From Thiohalocapsa sp963695445 (GTDB taxonomy: Bacteria > Pseudomonadota > Gammaproteobacteria > Chromatiales > Chromatiaceae), in contig CAVOGV010000032.1 of assembly GCA_963695445.1 (NCBI GenBank), positions 16,712 to 80,711 of the forward strand: DNA of 64,000 bases, given 5' to 3'. How positions within the stretch are numbered: the stretch's first letter is position 1; every line of letters starts with the position of its first letter. The notes under the pieces were generated by a model, which was not told the DNA's origin, made no database searches, and saw only the letters and a list, made by a program, of their open reading frames with translations. The translations under genes and the position numbers were made by a program. This document shows, piece after piece, positions 20,320-29,651 of this stretch.

Positions 20320-21120
20320 ATGGCAAGACATCAGTTCGCGCGGCCCAGGCCTGGCGCCCGATGTCGAGTGCGAGCGTGCGGCCGGTGGGCGCACTCGGTT
20401 GCGGTTGCCCTGTCCGCGATCGTGCTCGGGTTGCCCGTCGGTGCCGCCGTTGCCGACGTGTACAAATATGTCGACAAGGATGGCAACATCTACTTCTCCG
20501 ACGAGCCGCTGCCGGGCACGCACCTGAGCCTGGAGTGGAAACGCACCTCCAAACGGCTGGTGTCGGAGAACAAGCAGCAGTCTGAGAAGGTGCAGCGGGA
20601 GCAGGCCGCCATCCAAGCGCGCATCGACGCGCGCCTGGAGGCGAGCATGAACGCGCGCACCGACCTCTACGCCCTGCGACCATCTGAGCCCGTGAGCGGC
20701 TCCATGTCGGTTCGACGCGCCCGCTATCGGCACCTGATCGACGATGCAGCGCGTCGGCACGGTCTGACCCCGGAGTTGTTGCATGCGGTGATCCGCACCG
20801 AGTCGGCCTACAAGGCCAATGCGCGCTCCCATGCCGGCGCCTGCGGTTTGATGCAGCTGATGCCGCAGACGGCAGCGCGGTTCAAGGTCGGCGACATCTG
20901 GGACCCGGCGCAGAACATCCAGGGCGGCGCGGCTTATCTGCGTTTCCTGCTCGACCTGTTCGATCACGACCTCAGGCTTGCGCTGGCCGGTTACAACGCC
21001 GGCGAGGGCGCGGTGAAGAAATACGGCTACCAGATACCGCCCTATCGCGAGACCCAGGACTACGTTCGCAAGGTGCTGCGGCACCTGTCCGCGGAGGGCG
21101 GTGTTCCGCGTCAGTCCTGA
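20320..21120 (+). CDS. lytic transglycosylase, SLT type, with DUF4124 N-terminal region
   Basis: The frame is open from 20032, but the plausible start is ATG 20320: MARHQFARPRPGARCRVRAC precedes the export segment SVAVALSAIVLGLPVGAAVA. A DUF4124 motif (DVYKYVDKDGNIYFSDEPLP) follows, then a coiled region, then the SLT domain: HGLTPELLHAVIRTESAYKA with catalytic Glu161, GACGLMQLMPQTAARF, NIQGGAAYLRFLLDLF and LALAGYNAGEGAVKKYGYQI. Such enzymes cleave the MurNAc-GlcNAc bond to 1,6-anhydro products in the periplasm. 266 residues, intact. Confidence 0.88.
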   Translation: MARHQFARPRPGARCRVRACGRWAHSVAVALSAIVLGLPVGAAVADVYKYVDKDGNIYFSDEPLPGTHLSLEWKRTSKRLVSENKQQSEKVQREQAAIQARIDARLEASMNARTDLYALRPSEPVSGSMSVRRARYRHLIDDAARRHGLTPELLHAVIRTESAYKANARSHAGACGLMQLMPQTAARFKVGDIWDPAQNIQGGAAYLRFLLDLFDHDLRLALAGYNAGEGAVKKYGYQIPPYRETQDYVRKVLRHLSAEGGVPRQS

Positions 21121-21184
21121 GCCGGGCGACGATCATTACCGCATCGTCGAGTGGGCGATGCAGCGCTTGCTTCTCGGTAGCGCC

Positions 21185-21403
21185 TCAGTCCTCGCCAATG
21201 ACGCGCTCGTCGCGGGGGGTCGACAGGATCTTCTCTGCTTCTCCCTGCTGCGCGGCGAAGATCATGCGATAGTCGGCATCGTCACCCTCTGCGCGGTTCG
21301 CTCTCAGGTCGCGCACGATGGTTCGCGCATCCTGGTAGCGTTCCTTGGTGTCGATGTAGGTGAGTTGCAGGGTTGGCGTGATCTTGTAGACGAAGTACGG
21401 CAT
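21185..21403 (-). CDS. small conserved protein next to sat (72 residues)
   Basis: MPYFVYKITPTLQLTYIDTK (ATG 21403) continues RYQDARTIVRDLRANRAEGD, then YRMIFAAQQGEAEKILSTPR and ends VIGED. The MPYFVY start, the ARxxxRxLR centre and the IKMIFA-like strand recall a small protein family seen beside sulfur-oxidation genes in Chromatiales and relatives; this is recollection, not a search result. It is soluble and probably cytoplasmic, function unknown. The frame extends 36 bp upstream, but the internal ATG fits the family start. Confidence 0.65.
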   Translation of the reverse strand: MPYFVYKITPTLQLTYIDTKERYQDARTIVRDLRANRAEGDDADYRMIFAAQQGEAEKILSTPRDERVIGED

Positions 21404-21919
21404 TTGTCTGACCCTAATGAGTTGGTGCGCGCCATGCACTCGCTATGCTGCGCACGGCTGAGTCGGCTGGCGAGCGCTGCTGGCATCGTTCGCATTGGGC
21501 GGGTGGCATCGGTGCGCTCTGCCAGAGAACAAGCACAGACCACCGGCTGCAAGCAAGGGCCCGACTTTTCGCAGAATCCCGCCCCAAATGCAAGTTCATC
21601 AAGAGCGTCCGACGACGCGTTCCGTCGCAAGGACGGCTCCTCACCGGCAGGGCTGTCGCGGCGCCTTGGCCCAGTGGATCAAAACGACTTGCCCCGGCCA
21701 TAAGGAGAACCTTGGAAATCCAATTCTCTGCATATGGTATCGTCGGTGACCGTTCGCGACGTCAGGGCTTCTAGACCCGGTCGCGACAGCGTGCGGCCCT
21801 AGAGGCCGTCGAATCCAGATTTCGTCCACGCGGTTCGCTGCTTTGCGGGGCAACGGGCGCGCCCGCTCGCGGTCGCCCTTTGCACGTCCAAGGCGGCAAG
21901 CCCACTGAAGAGGCACGTC
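21404..21919. other. intergenic region upstream of sat
   Basis: This is 516 bp with no convincing gene on either strand; the longer frames here have shadow-like composition. The part just before sat (21760-21915) should hold its promoter and leader, but no clear sigma-70 boxes or inverted repeats stood out. Confidence 0.4.
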
Positions 21920-23104
21920 ATGATCAGACCCGTAGGCTCCGATGAGCTCAAGCCCCTGTTCGTCTACGACCCGGACCAGCATCATGCGCTGATGCGCGAG
22001 GCCGAGGGCCTGCCGTCCATCACCATCAGCTCGCAGGCCGCCGGTAACGCCGTGATGATGGGGGGCGGTTACTTCACACCGCTGTCCGGCTTCATGACCG
22101 TCGCCGATGCCGTCAGCGTGGCCGAGACCATGCAGACCACCGGCGGCATGTTCTTCCCCGTGCCCGTGTTGTGCCTGGTCGAAGACACCAGCGCGATCGG
22201 CGACGCCAAGCGCATCGCGCTGCGCGATCCGAACATGGAGGGCAACCCGGTTCTTGCGGTGATGGACGTCGAGTCCGTCGAGCAGGTGTCCGATGCGCAG
22301 ATGGCGCTGATGACCGAGCGTGTCTACGGCACGCTGGATATGGAGCACCCCGGTGTTGCGGCGTTCAACACGCAGGGCCGCACGGCGCTGTCCGGGCCGA
22401 TCCAGGTGTTGCACTTCTCCTATTTCCAAGACGATTTCCCGGATACCTTCCGCACCGCGGTGGAGATCCGCAACGAGATCGCCGAGCGCGGCTGGAAGCG
22501 CGTGGTCGCCTTCCAGACCCGCAACCCCATGCATCTGGCCCATGAAGAACTCTGCCACATGGCCATGGACCGCCTGGAGTGCGATGGCCTCGTCATCCAC
22601 ATGCTGCTCGGCAAGCTCAAGCCCGGCGACATCCCGGCCCCGGTGCGCGACGCGGCCATTCGCAAGATGGTGGAGCTGTACTTCCCGCCGAACAGCGCGA
22701 TGGTGACCGGCTACGGCTTCGACATGCTCTATGCCGGCCCGCGCGAGGCGGTGCTGCACGCCTACTTCCGTCAGAACATGGGCGCCACCCACTTCATCGT
22801 CGGTCGCGATCATGCCGGCGTTGGTGACTATTACGGCGCCTTCGACGCCCAGACCATCTTCGACGAGGTGCCGGCAGGCGCGCTGGAGATCGAGATCTTC
22901 AAGGCCGACCACACGGCGTACTCGAAGAAGCTGAACAAGGTGGTGATGATGCGCGAGGCGCCGGACCACACCAAGGACGACTTCGTGCTGCTGTCCGGTA
23001 CCAAGGTGCGCGAGATGCTCGGCAACGGCGTTGCACCGCCGCCGGAGTTCTCCCGGCCCGAGGTGGCGCAGATTCTGATGGACTACTATCAGTCCCTCAA
23101 CTAG
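21920..23104 (+). CDS. sat: sulfate adenylyltransferase (ATP sulfurylase), dissimilatory type
   Basis: 394 intact residues. The catalytic motifs are QTRNP (residues 199-203) followed by HLAHEE (205-210), and GRDHAG at 295-300. The C-terminus lacks an APS-kinase domain. This homo-oligomeric Sat is the form used by sulfate reducers and by sulfur oxidisers; in oxidisers it runs in reverse, APS + PPi to ATP + sulfate, the last step of sulfite oxidation after AprAB. The gammaproteobacterial background argues for the oxidative direction. aprAB is not in the window. A T-rich run (GGGCCTTTTTTAT, about 23120-23132) may help end the transcript. Confidence 0.95.
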   Translation: MIRPVGSDELKPLFVYDPDQHHALMREAEGLPSITISSQAAGNAVMMGGGYFTPLSGFMTVADAVSVAETMQTTGGMFFPVPVLCLVEDTSAIGDAKRIALRDPNMEGNPVLAVMDVESVEQVSDAQMALMTERVYGTLDMEHPGVAAFNTQGRTALSGPIQVLHFSYFQDDFPDTFRTAVEIRNEIAERGWKRVVAFQTRNPMHLAHEELCHMAMDRLECDGLVIHMLLGKLKPGDIPAPVRDAAIRKMVELYFPPNSAMVTGYGFDMLYAGPREAVLHAYFRQNMGATHFIVGRDHAGVGDYYGAFDAQTIFDEVPAGALEIEIFKADHTAYSKKLNKVVMMREAPDHTKDDFVLLSGTKVREMLGNGVAPPPEFSRPEVAQILMDYYQSLN

Positions 23105-23195
23105 TCGTGGTGACACGTGCGGGCCTTTTTTATACTCGTGCCCGAGGATCGAAGCGAACGGGGTAGGGCGGCGTGCCACGCACCCGCTGCGGTCC

Positions 23196-24392
23196 TCAGG
23201 TCTCCGGGATCGCGCGCAGGAAGAAGGTCTTCAGGTAGGAGGTCTCGGCGATGGCCGGGTGCACCGGGTGATCTGGGCCCTGTGCCCCGGCCAGCAGCAG
23301 TTGGAGCGTCGTATCGGCGCGGCGAGAGGCCCCCTGTACCGCATGCAGAAAGGCATCGCGGCCCATGTGGAAGGAGCAGGAGGACGTGACCAGCAGGCCG
23401 CCTGGTTCCAGCAGTTCCAGCCCCAGGCGGTTCAGCCGTTCGTAGGCGCGAGTGCCCTCGCGTTCATCCTTGCGTCGCTTGATGAAGGCGGGTGGATCGA
23501 GCACGACCAGGTCGAAGCGAGCGTTCTCCTCGCGCAGCGCGCGCAGCACCTCGAAGGCGTCACCTTGGCGGACCACGATGCGGTCGTTCAAATCGTTGCG
23601 CGCGGCGTTCTCCGCCACCTTCTCCAGCGCCGTGGCGGAACTGTCGACGAAGGTCACCGACTCGGCGCCAGCGGCGGCTGCCTGCAGGCCCCAGGCGCCC
23701 AGGTAGCAGCAGACGTCGAGCGCGCGGCGCGCGGGGCCGAAACGCGCCAGCGCGAGTCGGTTGTCGGCCTGATCGAAGAACCAGCCGGTCTTTTGGCCGC
23801 TGGCCGGCAGCACGCCGAAGCGCAGGCCGCCTTCGGTCAACTCGATCTCGCCGGGGTCATCGCCCAGCACCCACTCGACGCCCTGCGCCAGGCCCTCCTG
23901 TTCGCGCACCGCGGTGTCGTTGCGCAGCACGATGCGGGTGGGCCGCAGTACCTGCTCCAATGCGGCGATGACATCGGCGCGTTCGCGTTCCATGCCCGCG
24001 GTCGTGATCTGCACCGCCAGCAGGTCGCCATAGCGGTCCACCACCAGGCCCGGCAGCGCATCGCCTTCACCATAGACCAACCGGTAAAAGGGTTGCGCGT
24101 ACAGCCGCTCGCGCAGGGCCAGCGCCGCGCGGATACGCTGCACCAGCAGCGACGCACTGAGGGGGCGGTTGCGCTGGCGGCTCACCAGCCGCGCGCAGAT
24201 CAATGAGTGCGGATTTACATAGCCGTGCCCGAGCCAGCGCCCGTGCTGAGCAAACAGCTCAACCGGCTGACCCGGCTCCAAGCCCTTAAGCGGTGTCGCG
24301 GCAATGTCCACCTCGTTGCTGTAGACCCAGCAGTGTCCCGCCAGCAGGCGGCGTTCCTGATCTTTTTTCAGGCGCAACGGGACGGGCTTCAT
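23196..24392 (-). CDS. rlmI: 23S rRNA (cytosine-5-)-methyltransferase, RlmI-like
   Basis: 398 residues from ATG 24392 (MKPVPLRLKKDQERRLLAGH); CCGGAGA 7-13 bp upstream supports this start over 24416. It has an N-terminal PUA domain (AGHCWVYSNEVD, VNPHSLICARLVSR), a middle domain, and a Rossmann methyltransferase domain with ALDVCCYLGAWGLQAAAAGA, VVLDPPAFIKRRKD and the catalytic-Cys loop LLVTSSCSFHMG. In E. coli RlmI makes m5C1962 in 23S rRNA. The rlmI symbol is by family; paralogues such as RlmK cannot be fully excluded, but the PUA domain fits RlmI best. Confidence 0.88.
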   Translation of the reverse strand: MKPVPLRLKKDQERRLLAGHCWVYSNEVDIAATPLKGLEPGQPVELFAQHGRWLGHGYVNPHSLICARLVSRQRNRPLSASLLVQRIRAALALRERLYAQPFYRLVYGEGDALPGLVVDRYGDLLAVQITTAGMERERADVIAALEQVLRPTRIVLRNDTAVREQEGLAQGVEWVLGDDPGEIELTEGGLRFGVLPASGQKTGWFFDQADNRLALARFGPARRALDVCCYLGAWGLQAAAAGAESVTFVDSSATALEKVAENAARNDLNDRIVVRQGDAFEVLRALREENARFDLVVLDPPAFIKRRKDEREGTRAYERLNRLGLELLEPGGLLVTSSCSFHMGRDAFLHAVQGASRRADTTLQLLLAGAQGPDHPVHPAIAETSYLKTFFLRAIPET

Positions 24393-24540
24393 GGGCAATC
24401 TCCGGTGGATGGACAAGGCCTGCTAGCCTAACCTGAACCGGGGGTGTTTGGGTGCCAGGTTTGGCCCTTAGATTGCTTGAGGGCGTGGAATCTTTGCAGG
24501 CGCTTCGAGTTTCATTGCAACAACGCGTTTGCCTTCCGAA

Positions 24541-24650
24541 GGGCTGAGCGCCAAGGGCCTGGGGCCAAGACTGCGCAATTTCGCAACCATGATGAACAGC
24601 GGCCCTCGGCCCTGGGCGCTTGGAGCTTAGCGCTTGGCCCACTTCAGCAG
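24541..24650. repeat. dispersed GAGCGCCAAGGGCC / GCGCTTGGCCC repeat, long copy
   Basis: The left word GAGCGCCAAGGGCCT with GGGGCCAAG and the right words AGCGGCCCTCGGCC and AGCGCTTGGCCCACTT flank about 30 bp of different sequence. Left and right words are roughly inverted relative to each other, so the unit can fold. A near copy with the same order and spacing lies at 28605-28686, and further related pieces lie at 13268 and 27240. Confidence 0.7.
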
Positions 24651-24706
24651 CGCACGGGTTTGAGAAAAGCCGCGTCGCGCTCTTGTCGGTCTAACGCATC
24701 GCCCCG

Positions 24707-26383
24707 CTAGATTTCGGCGGCAGCGCCGTTCAGGGCCGAGAGCACGGCCTTGAGCGAGGCGCCGACGGTGTCGCGGTCGATGGCAGCCCCGGCGATGCGC
24801 CGGCCGTCGATGTCCAGCTGGACGTAGGCGGCGGCTTCGGCGTCGGTGCCGGTGCCGATGGCATGCTCCTGGTAGTCGAGCACGTGCACGGGCTGTCCGC
24901 TGAAGCGGGTCCAGGCGTCGCCGAAGGCGGCGATGGCGCCTTCGCCGGTGCCGTCGAGGCGTTGCTCCATGCCGTCGACGCGCACCCGCACCTGGATCTG
25001 ATCGTGTCCGTTGCGGCTGAGCCGATAGCCGAGCAGTTGCGCCGGCGCCCGGTCGCGGATGAAGTGCTGCTGGAACAGTTCGCGGATGGTCGCGGCGTCG
25101 ATGATGCCGCCGCGCTCCTCGCTGACTCGCTGCACGATGGGCGCCAACGCCTGCTGCAACCAACGCGGCAGGCAGAGACCGTACTCACGCTCCAGCACGA
25201 AGGCGACACCGCCCTTGCCGGACTGGCTGTTGACGCGGATCACCGCCTCGTAGCTACGGCCCAGATCGGCCGGGTCGATGGGCAGATAGGCGACCTGCCA
25301 GGGGCTGGCCCGGTGCGCATCGGAGCGCTGCTGCTTCAGGGACTTGTTGATGGCGTCCTGGTGGCTGCCGGAGAAGGCCGTATAGACGAGTTCGCCGACC
25401 CAGGGGTGACGCGGGTGACAGGCCATGCCGGTGCAGGACTCGACCACCTCGATGATCCGATCCGGGTTGCTCAGGTCCAAGCGCGGGTCGACGCCCTGGC
25501 TGTAGAGGTTCATGGCCATGGTGATCAGGTCCATGTTGCCGGTGCGCTCGCCGTTGCCGAGCAGCGTGCCCTCGACGCGGTCGGCGCCGGCCAGCAGGCC
25601 AAGCTCCGCGGCGGCTGCGGCACCGCCGCGGTCGTTGTGCGTGTGCAACGAGACGATGACCGCATCGCGGCCATGCCGGTTGCGCGACAACCCGCGGCAG
25701 AACCATTCCACCTGGTCGGCGAACAGGTTCGGGCTGGCGGACTCCACGGTCGCCGGCAGGTTCAGGATGCAGGGGTGCGCCGGCGTCGGCTGCCAGACAT
25801 CGAGCACCGCGTTGCAGACCTCCAACGCGTAGTCCGGCTCGGTCTGCGAGAAACTCTCCGGCGAGTACTGGAAGGTCCAGTGGGTGCCCGGGTACTTGGC
25901 CGCCTCCGCGGCGAGCAGTTCGGCACCGCGTACCGCGATGGCCTTGATGCCCGCACGATCGGCGCCGAACACCCATTCACGCTGCACCGGCGAGGTCGAG
26001 TTGTAGACGTGCACGATCGCCCGCGGCGCACCGTCGAGCGCTGCGAAGGTGCGTTGGATCAGATCCTCGCGCGCCTGCACCAGCACCTGCACGGTGACGT
26101 CCTCGGGGATCTGCCGCTCCTCGATCAGCCAGCGCACGAAGTCATAATCCGGCTGGCTCGCGGACGGAAAGCCGACCTCGATCTCCTTGATGCCGATCTC
26201 CAGCAGCAGCGACCAGAGCCGGCGCTTCTGCTCCACGCTCATCGGCGAGCGCAGCGCCTGGTTGCCATCGCGTAGGTCGACGCTGGCCCAGCGCGGGGCC
26301 TGCTCGATAATGCGGTCGGGCCATTGACGGTCCGGCAAGTTGACTGTCGGCGCACGGCGGTATTTGCTGTGATCGAAGGACAT
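24707..26383 (-). CDS. leuA: 2-isopropylmalate synthase, class with long C-terminal regulatory domain
   Basis: 558 residues, intact. LeuA condenses 2-oxoisovalerate with acetyl-CoA, the committed step of leucine synthesis. The HMGL-like TIM barrel shows the metal/catalytic motif VDLRDGNQALRSPMS (about 35-49) and the metal-binding HTHNDRG. The form, with starting residues MSFDHSKYRRAPTVNLPDRQ and the TMAMNLYSQGVDPRLD segment, is the LeuA type 2 also common in actinobacteria. The LeuA dimer/regulatory domain follows, with RVRVDGMEQRLDGTGEGAIA near the C-terminus for leucine feedback. It is divergent from an Lrp-type regulator across an AT-rich palindromic region, so leucine-responsive control is a reasonable inference. 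Confidence 0.95.
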   Translation of the reverse strand: MSFDHSKYRRAPTVNLPDRQWPDRIIEQAPRWASVDLRDGNQALRSPMSVEQKRRLWSLLLEIGIKEIEVGFPSASQPDYDFVRWLIEERQIPEDVTVQVLVQAREDLIQRTFAALDGAPRAIVHVYNSTSPVQREWVFGADRAGIKAIAVRGAELLAAEAAKYPGTHWTFQYSPESFSQTEPDYALEVCNAVLDVWQPTPAHPCILNLPATVESASPNLFADQVEWFCRGLSRNRHGRDAVIVSLHTHNDRGGAAAAAELGLLAGADRVEGTLLGNGERTGNMDLITMAMNLYSQGVDPRLDLSNPDRIIEVVESCTGMACHPRHPWVGELVYTAFSGSHQDAINKSLKQQRSDAHRASPWQVAYLPIDPADLGRSYEAVIRVNSQSGKGGVAFVLEREYGLCLPRWLQQALAPIVQRVSEERGGIIDAATIRELFQQHFIRDRAPAQLLGYRLSRNGHDQIQVRVRVDGMEQRLDGTGEGAIAAFGDAWTRFSGQPVHVLDYQEHAIGTGTDAEAAAYVQLDIDGRRIAGAAIDRDTVGASLKAVLSALNGAAAEI

Positions 26384-26598
26384 GGCGGCGAGTATCGAGT
26401 TGCGAGTGTTGAGGTTCGGACGTCTGGGGGCGGCCCGGGGCTGGTGCGCGGGTTGCGCTCACCAACCCCTGGGACCACTGGGATCGGGATGGGCCTTTTG
26501 GGCCGTTCCCTGTTGTCGGCTCGTGATCGACGGGAGATAGAATGCACCAGATGAGCTCGCGGATGATTGCGAAGTTGCCCGTCTTTTTAGGTAAGCAA

Positions 26599-26645
26599 GC
26601 AATAATTATTTGATTAATATTATTTCGGAGCAATAATATTTCGAA
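26599..26645. promoter_or_regulatory. AT-rich palindromic operator/promoter region between leuA and the Lrp gene
   Basis: About 47 bp of very AT-rich DNA in a GC-rich setting. It holds the perfect palindrome AATAATTATT (26601-26610), the perfect palindrome TAATATTA (26615-26622) and a repeat of GCAATAAT (26599 and 26630). Lrp/AsnC proteins bind AT-rich, weakly palindromic, phased sites, often autoregulating and controlling the divergent neighbour. No start sites can be read off with confidence. Confidence 0.55.
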
Positions 26646-26686
26646 TTGCCCCTTGGGGCTCGTCACCCGCTACTGGCCACCTCCTC

Positions 26687-27148
26687 ATGCTCGACTCCTA
26701 CGACAAGCGCATCCTCGATATCCTCCAGCAGGAGGGCCGGATCAGTAATCAGGAGCTCGCCGATCGCATCGGCCTGTCGCCGTCGCCCTGTTTGCGGCGG
26801 GTGCGGGCACTGGAGGAGAGCGGGCTGATCGCCGGTTATCGGGCGATGCTGGACGCGAAGAAGCTGGGGCTGAACCTGATCGCCTTCCTGAGCATTTCCA
26901 TGGATCGCCACACACCGGAGCGCTTCGCCAATTTCGACGCCCAGGTCGCGGCCATGCCGGAGGTGCTGGAATGCTCGCTGATCACCGGCCGCGATGCCGA
27001 CTATCAACTCAAGGTCGTGGTGCGCGACATGGACGCCTATCAGGACCTGCTGTTGAATAGGCTGACGCGCATCGAAGGGGTCAGCGGTGTCCACTCCAGC
27101 TTCGTGCTGCGGCAGGTCGTGGAGCGCACGGCGCTGCCGCTGTCATAG
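26687..27148 (+). CDS. Lrp/AsnC family transcriptional regulator
   Basis: 153 residues. N-terminal winged helix-turn-helix: DSYDKRILDILQQEGRISNQ, then ELADRIGLSPSPCLRRVRAL. RAM ligand-binding domain: FANFDAQVAAMPEVLECSLI, TGRDADYQLKVVVRDMDAYQ, LTRIEGVSGVHSSFVL. It closely follows the Lrp pattern (SPCLRRV is the recognition helix of Lrp-like members), so it probably responds to leucine or another amino acid. ATG 26687 follows CTCCTC without a strong ribosome site. It is divergent from leuA, which it may control. Confidence 0.92.
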   Translation: MLDSYDKRILDILQQEGRISNQELADRIGLSPSPCLRRVRALEESGLIAGYRAMLDAKKLGLNLIAFLSISMDRHTPERFANFDAQVAAMPEVLECSLITGRDADYQLKVVVRDMDAYQDLLLNRLTRIEGVSGVHSSFVLRQVVERTALPLS

Positions 27149-27239
27149 CGGCCTGGAGCGGTGATGGCGGCCCTAGCGGGGCGATGCCATCAGTCCGACG
27201 AGAGCATGGGGCCGTGCTGCGCAGTTTGTGCCTTGCTTC

Positions 27240-27312
27240 AAGTGGGCCAAGCACTGACGCGTCAGCGCGGTTCCGCATGATCGGCCCTCGGTCGCTTGGC
27301 CCTGCAAGCATT
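27240..27312. repeat. dispersed GGGCCAAGC / GGCCCTCGG-CGCTTGGCCC repeat copy
   Basis: AAGTGGGCCAAGC on the left is the reverse complement of the GCTTGGCCCACTT word of the other copies, and TCGGCCCTCGGTCGCTTGGC plus CCT lies on the right. It occupies the gap between the Lrp gene and malK, which contains nothing else recognised. Confidence 0.6.
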
Positions 27313-27374
27313 TGGTGCCCCAATCGGCTAGACGGGGTTCCTTCCGAACGGCGTTGAGGCAAAGGGCCGCCGGA

Positions 27375-28515
<1,141 letters not shown>

Positions 28516-28604
28516 AGCGGCCCTCCTCTGGAAGCACGGCATCGCGGATGTGCCGCTTTTTGAGTGTTGAGTTTTTCGGTGTTTGGGTCTGTTTTTGCGG
28601 GCAG

Positions 28605-28686
28605 GGCCGAGCGCCAAGGGCCTAGGGCCAACATTGCGAAATCGCCCTGCATAGCGGCCCTCGGCCCACGGCGCTTGGCCCACTTA
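28605..28686. repeat. dispersed GAGCGCCAAGGGCC / GCGCTTGGCCC repeat, long copy
   Basis: The left half GAGCGCCAAGGGCCTAGGGC is followed by about 30 bp and then AGCGGCCCTCGGCC and GCGCTTGGCCCACTT. This matches the copy at 24541-24650 in order and spacing. It lies between malG and malK, inside what should be one operon. Confidence 0.7.
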
Positions 28687-28744
28687 AGGCAACGCCCTGC
28701 TCTCGTCAGCCCGAGGTCTATCGTCGCTAGTCTCAGCACTGCAC

Positions 28745-29635
28745 TCATCCCTTGACACCGCCGGCGGTAAGCCCGCCGACCAGCCAGCGTTGTGCCAGCA
28801 GGAACACGACGGTGATTGGCAGGCCGGATAGCACCGCGGCGGCGGCAAAGTCGCCCCACTTGTATTCCTGCGGGTTCAGGTAGTACTGGGAGCCGACGGC
28901 CAGGGTCAGTTGGGACTCGTCCTGCAGCAGGATGGACGCGACCGGATACTCGGTGATGGCGGTGATGAAGGCGAGGATGAAGACCACCGCCAGGATCGGC
29001 ACCGACAGCGGCAGCAGGATCAGCCGGAACGCCTGCCAGGGCGAGGCGCCGTCGAGCATGGCCGATTCTTCCAGGGACTTGTCGATGGTCTCGAAGTAGC
29101 CCTTGATGGTCCAGACGTGCAGCGCGATGCCGCCCAGGTACGCAAAGATCAGCCCCGGATGGGTGTTGAGCCCAATGGCCGGAAAGTAATCGCTGATGCG
29201 GCTGAACAGCGCGTAGTAAGCGACCAGCGCCAGCACCGCCGGGAACATCTGGAACAACAGCATCGCCCGCAACAGCAGCGCGCGGCCGCCGAAGCGCAGT
29301 CGCGCAAAGGCATAGGCCGCGGTGGTCGATAGGCACACGATCAGCACCGCGCTGATGAAGGCCACCTTCACCGAATTCCACAGCCACAACAGCACCGGAA
29401 ACGGCGGCGGGATGATGCGCCCGTTCGCGTCTTCGATCGACATGCCGAGCGCCAGCCGCCAATGGTCCAGGGTCGGATTGCTCGGGATCACCTCGCCGAC
29501 GGCGTAGTTGCCGGTGCGAAACGAGATGGCGATGATCATCAGCAGCGGGAAGATGATCAGGATCAGAAAAAAGATCAGGAACCCGTGTGCCGCCCATTTG
29601 CGGTACTTGATGGATTCCGGTTGCACCATGGCCAT
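28745..29635 (-). CDS. malG: maltose ABC transporter permease MalG
   Basis: 296 residues, the same length as E. coli MalG. The N-terminal helix is FLIFFLILIIFPLLMIIAIS, and the periplasmic loop YAVGEVIPSNPTLDHWRLAL is typical of MalG. The EAA loop that docks on MalK is ESAMLDGASPWQAFRLILLP, and the C-terminus QRWLVGGLTAGGVKG ends the family. It pairs with MalF to form the channel. It starts 16 bp after the malF stop on the minus strand; intact. Confidence 0.95.
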   Translation of the reverse strand: MAMVQPESIKYRKWAAHGFLIFFLILIIFPLLMIIAISFRTGNYAVGEVIPSNPTLDHWRLALGMSIEDANGRIIPPPFPVLLWLWNSVKVAFISAVLIVCLSTTAAYAFARLRFGGRALLLRAMLLFQMFPAVLALVAYYALFSRISDYFPAIGLNTHPGLIFAYLGGIALHVWTIKGYFETIDKSLEESAMLDGASPWQAFRLILLPLSVPILAVVFILAFITAITEYPVASILLQDESQLTLAVGSQYYLNPQEYKWGDFAAAAVLSGLPITVVFLLAQRWLVGGLTAGGVKG

Positions 29636-29651
29636 GATTGAATCCCCCTCG

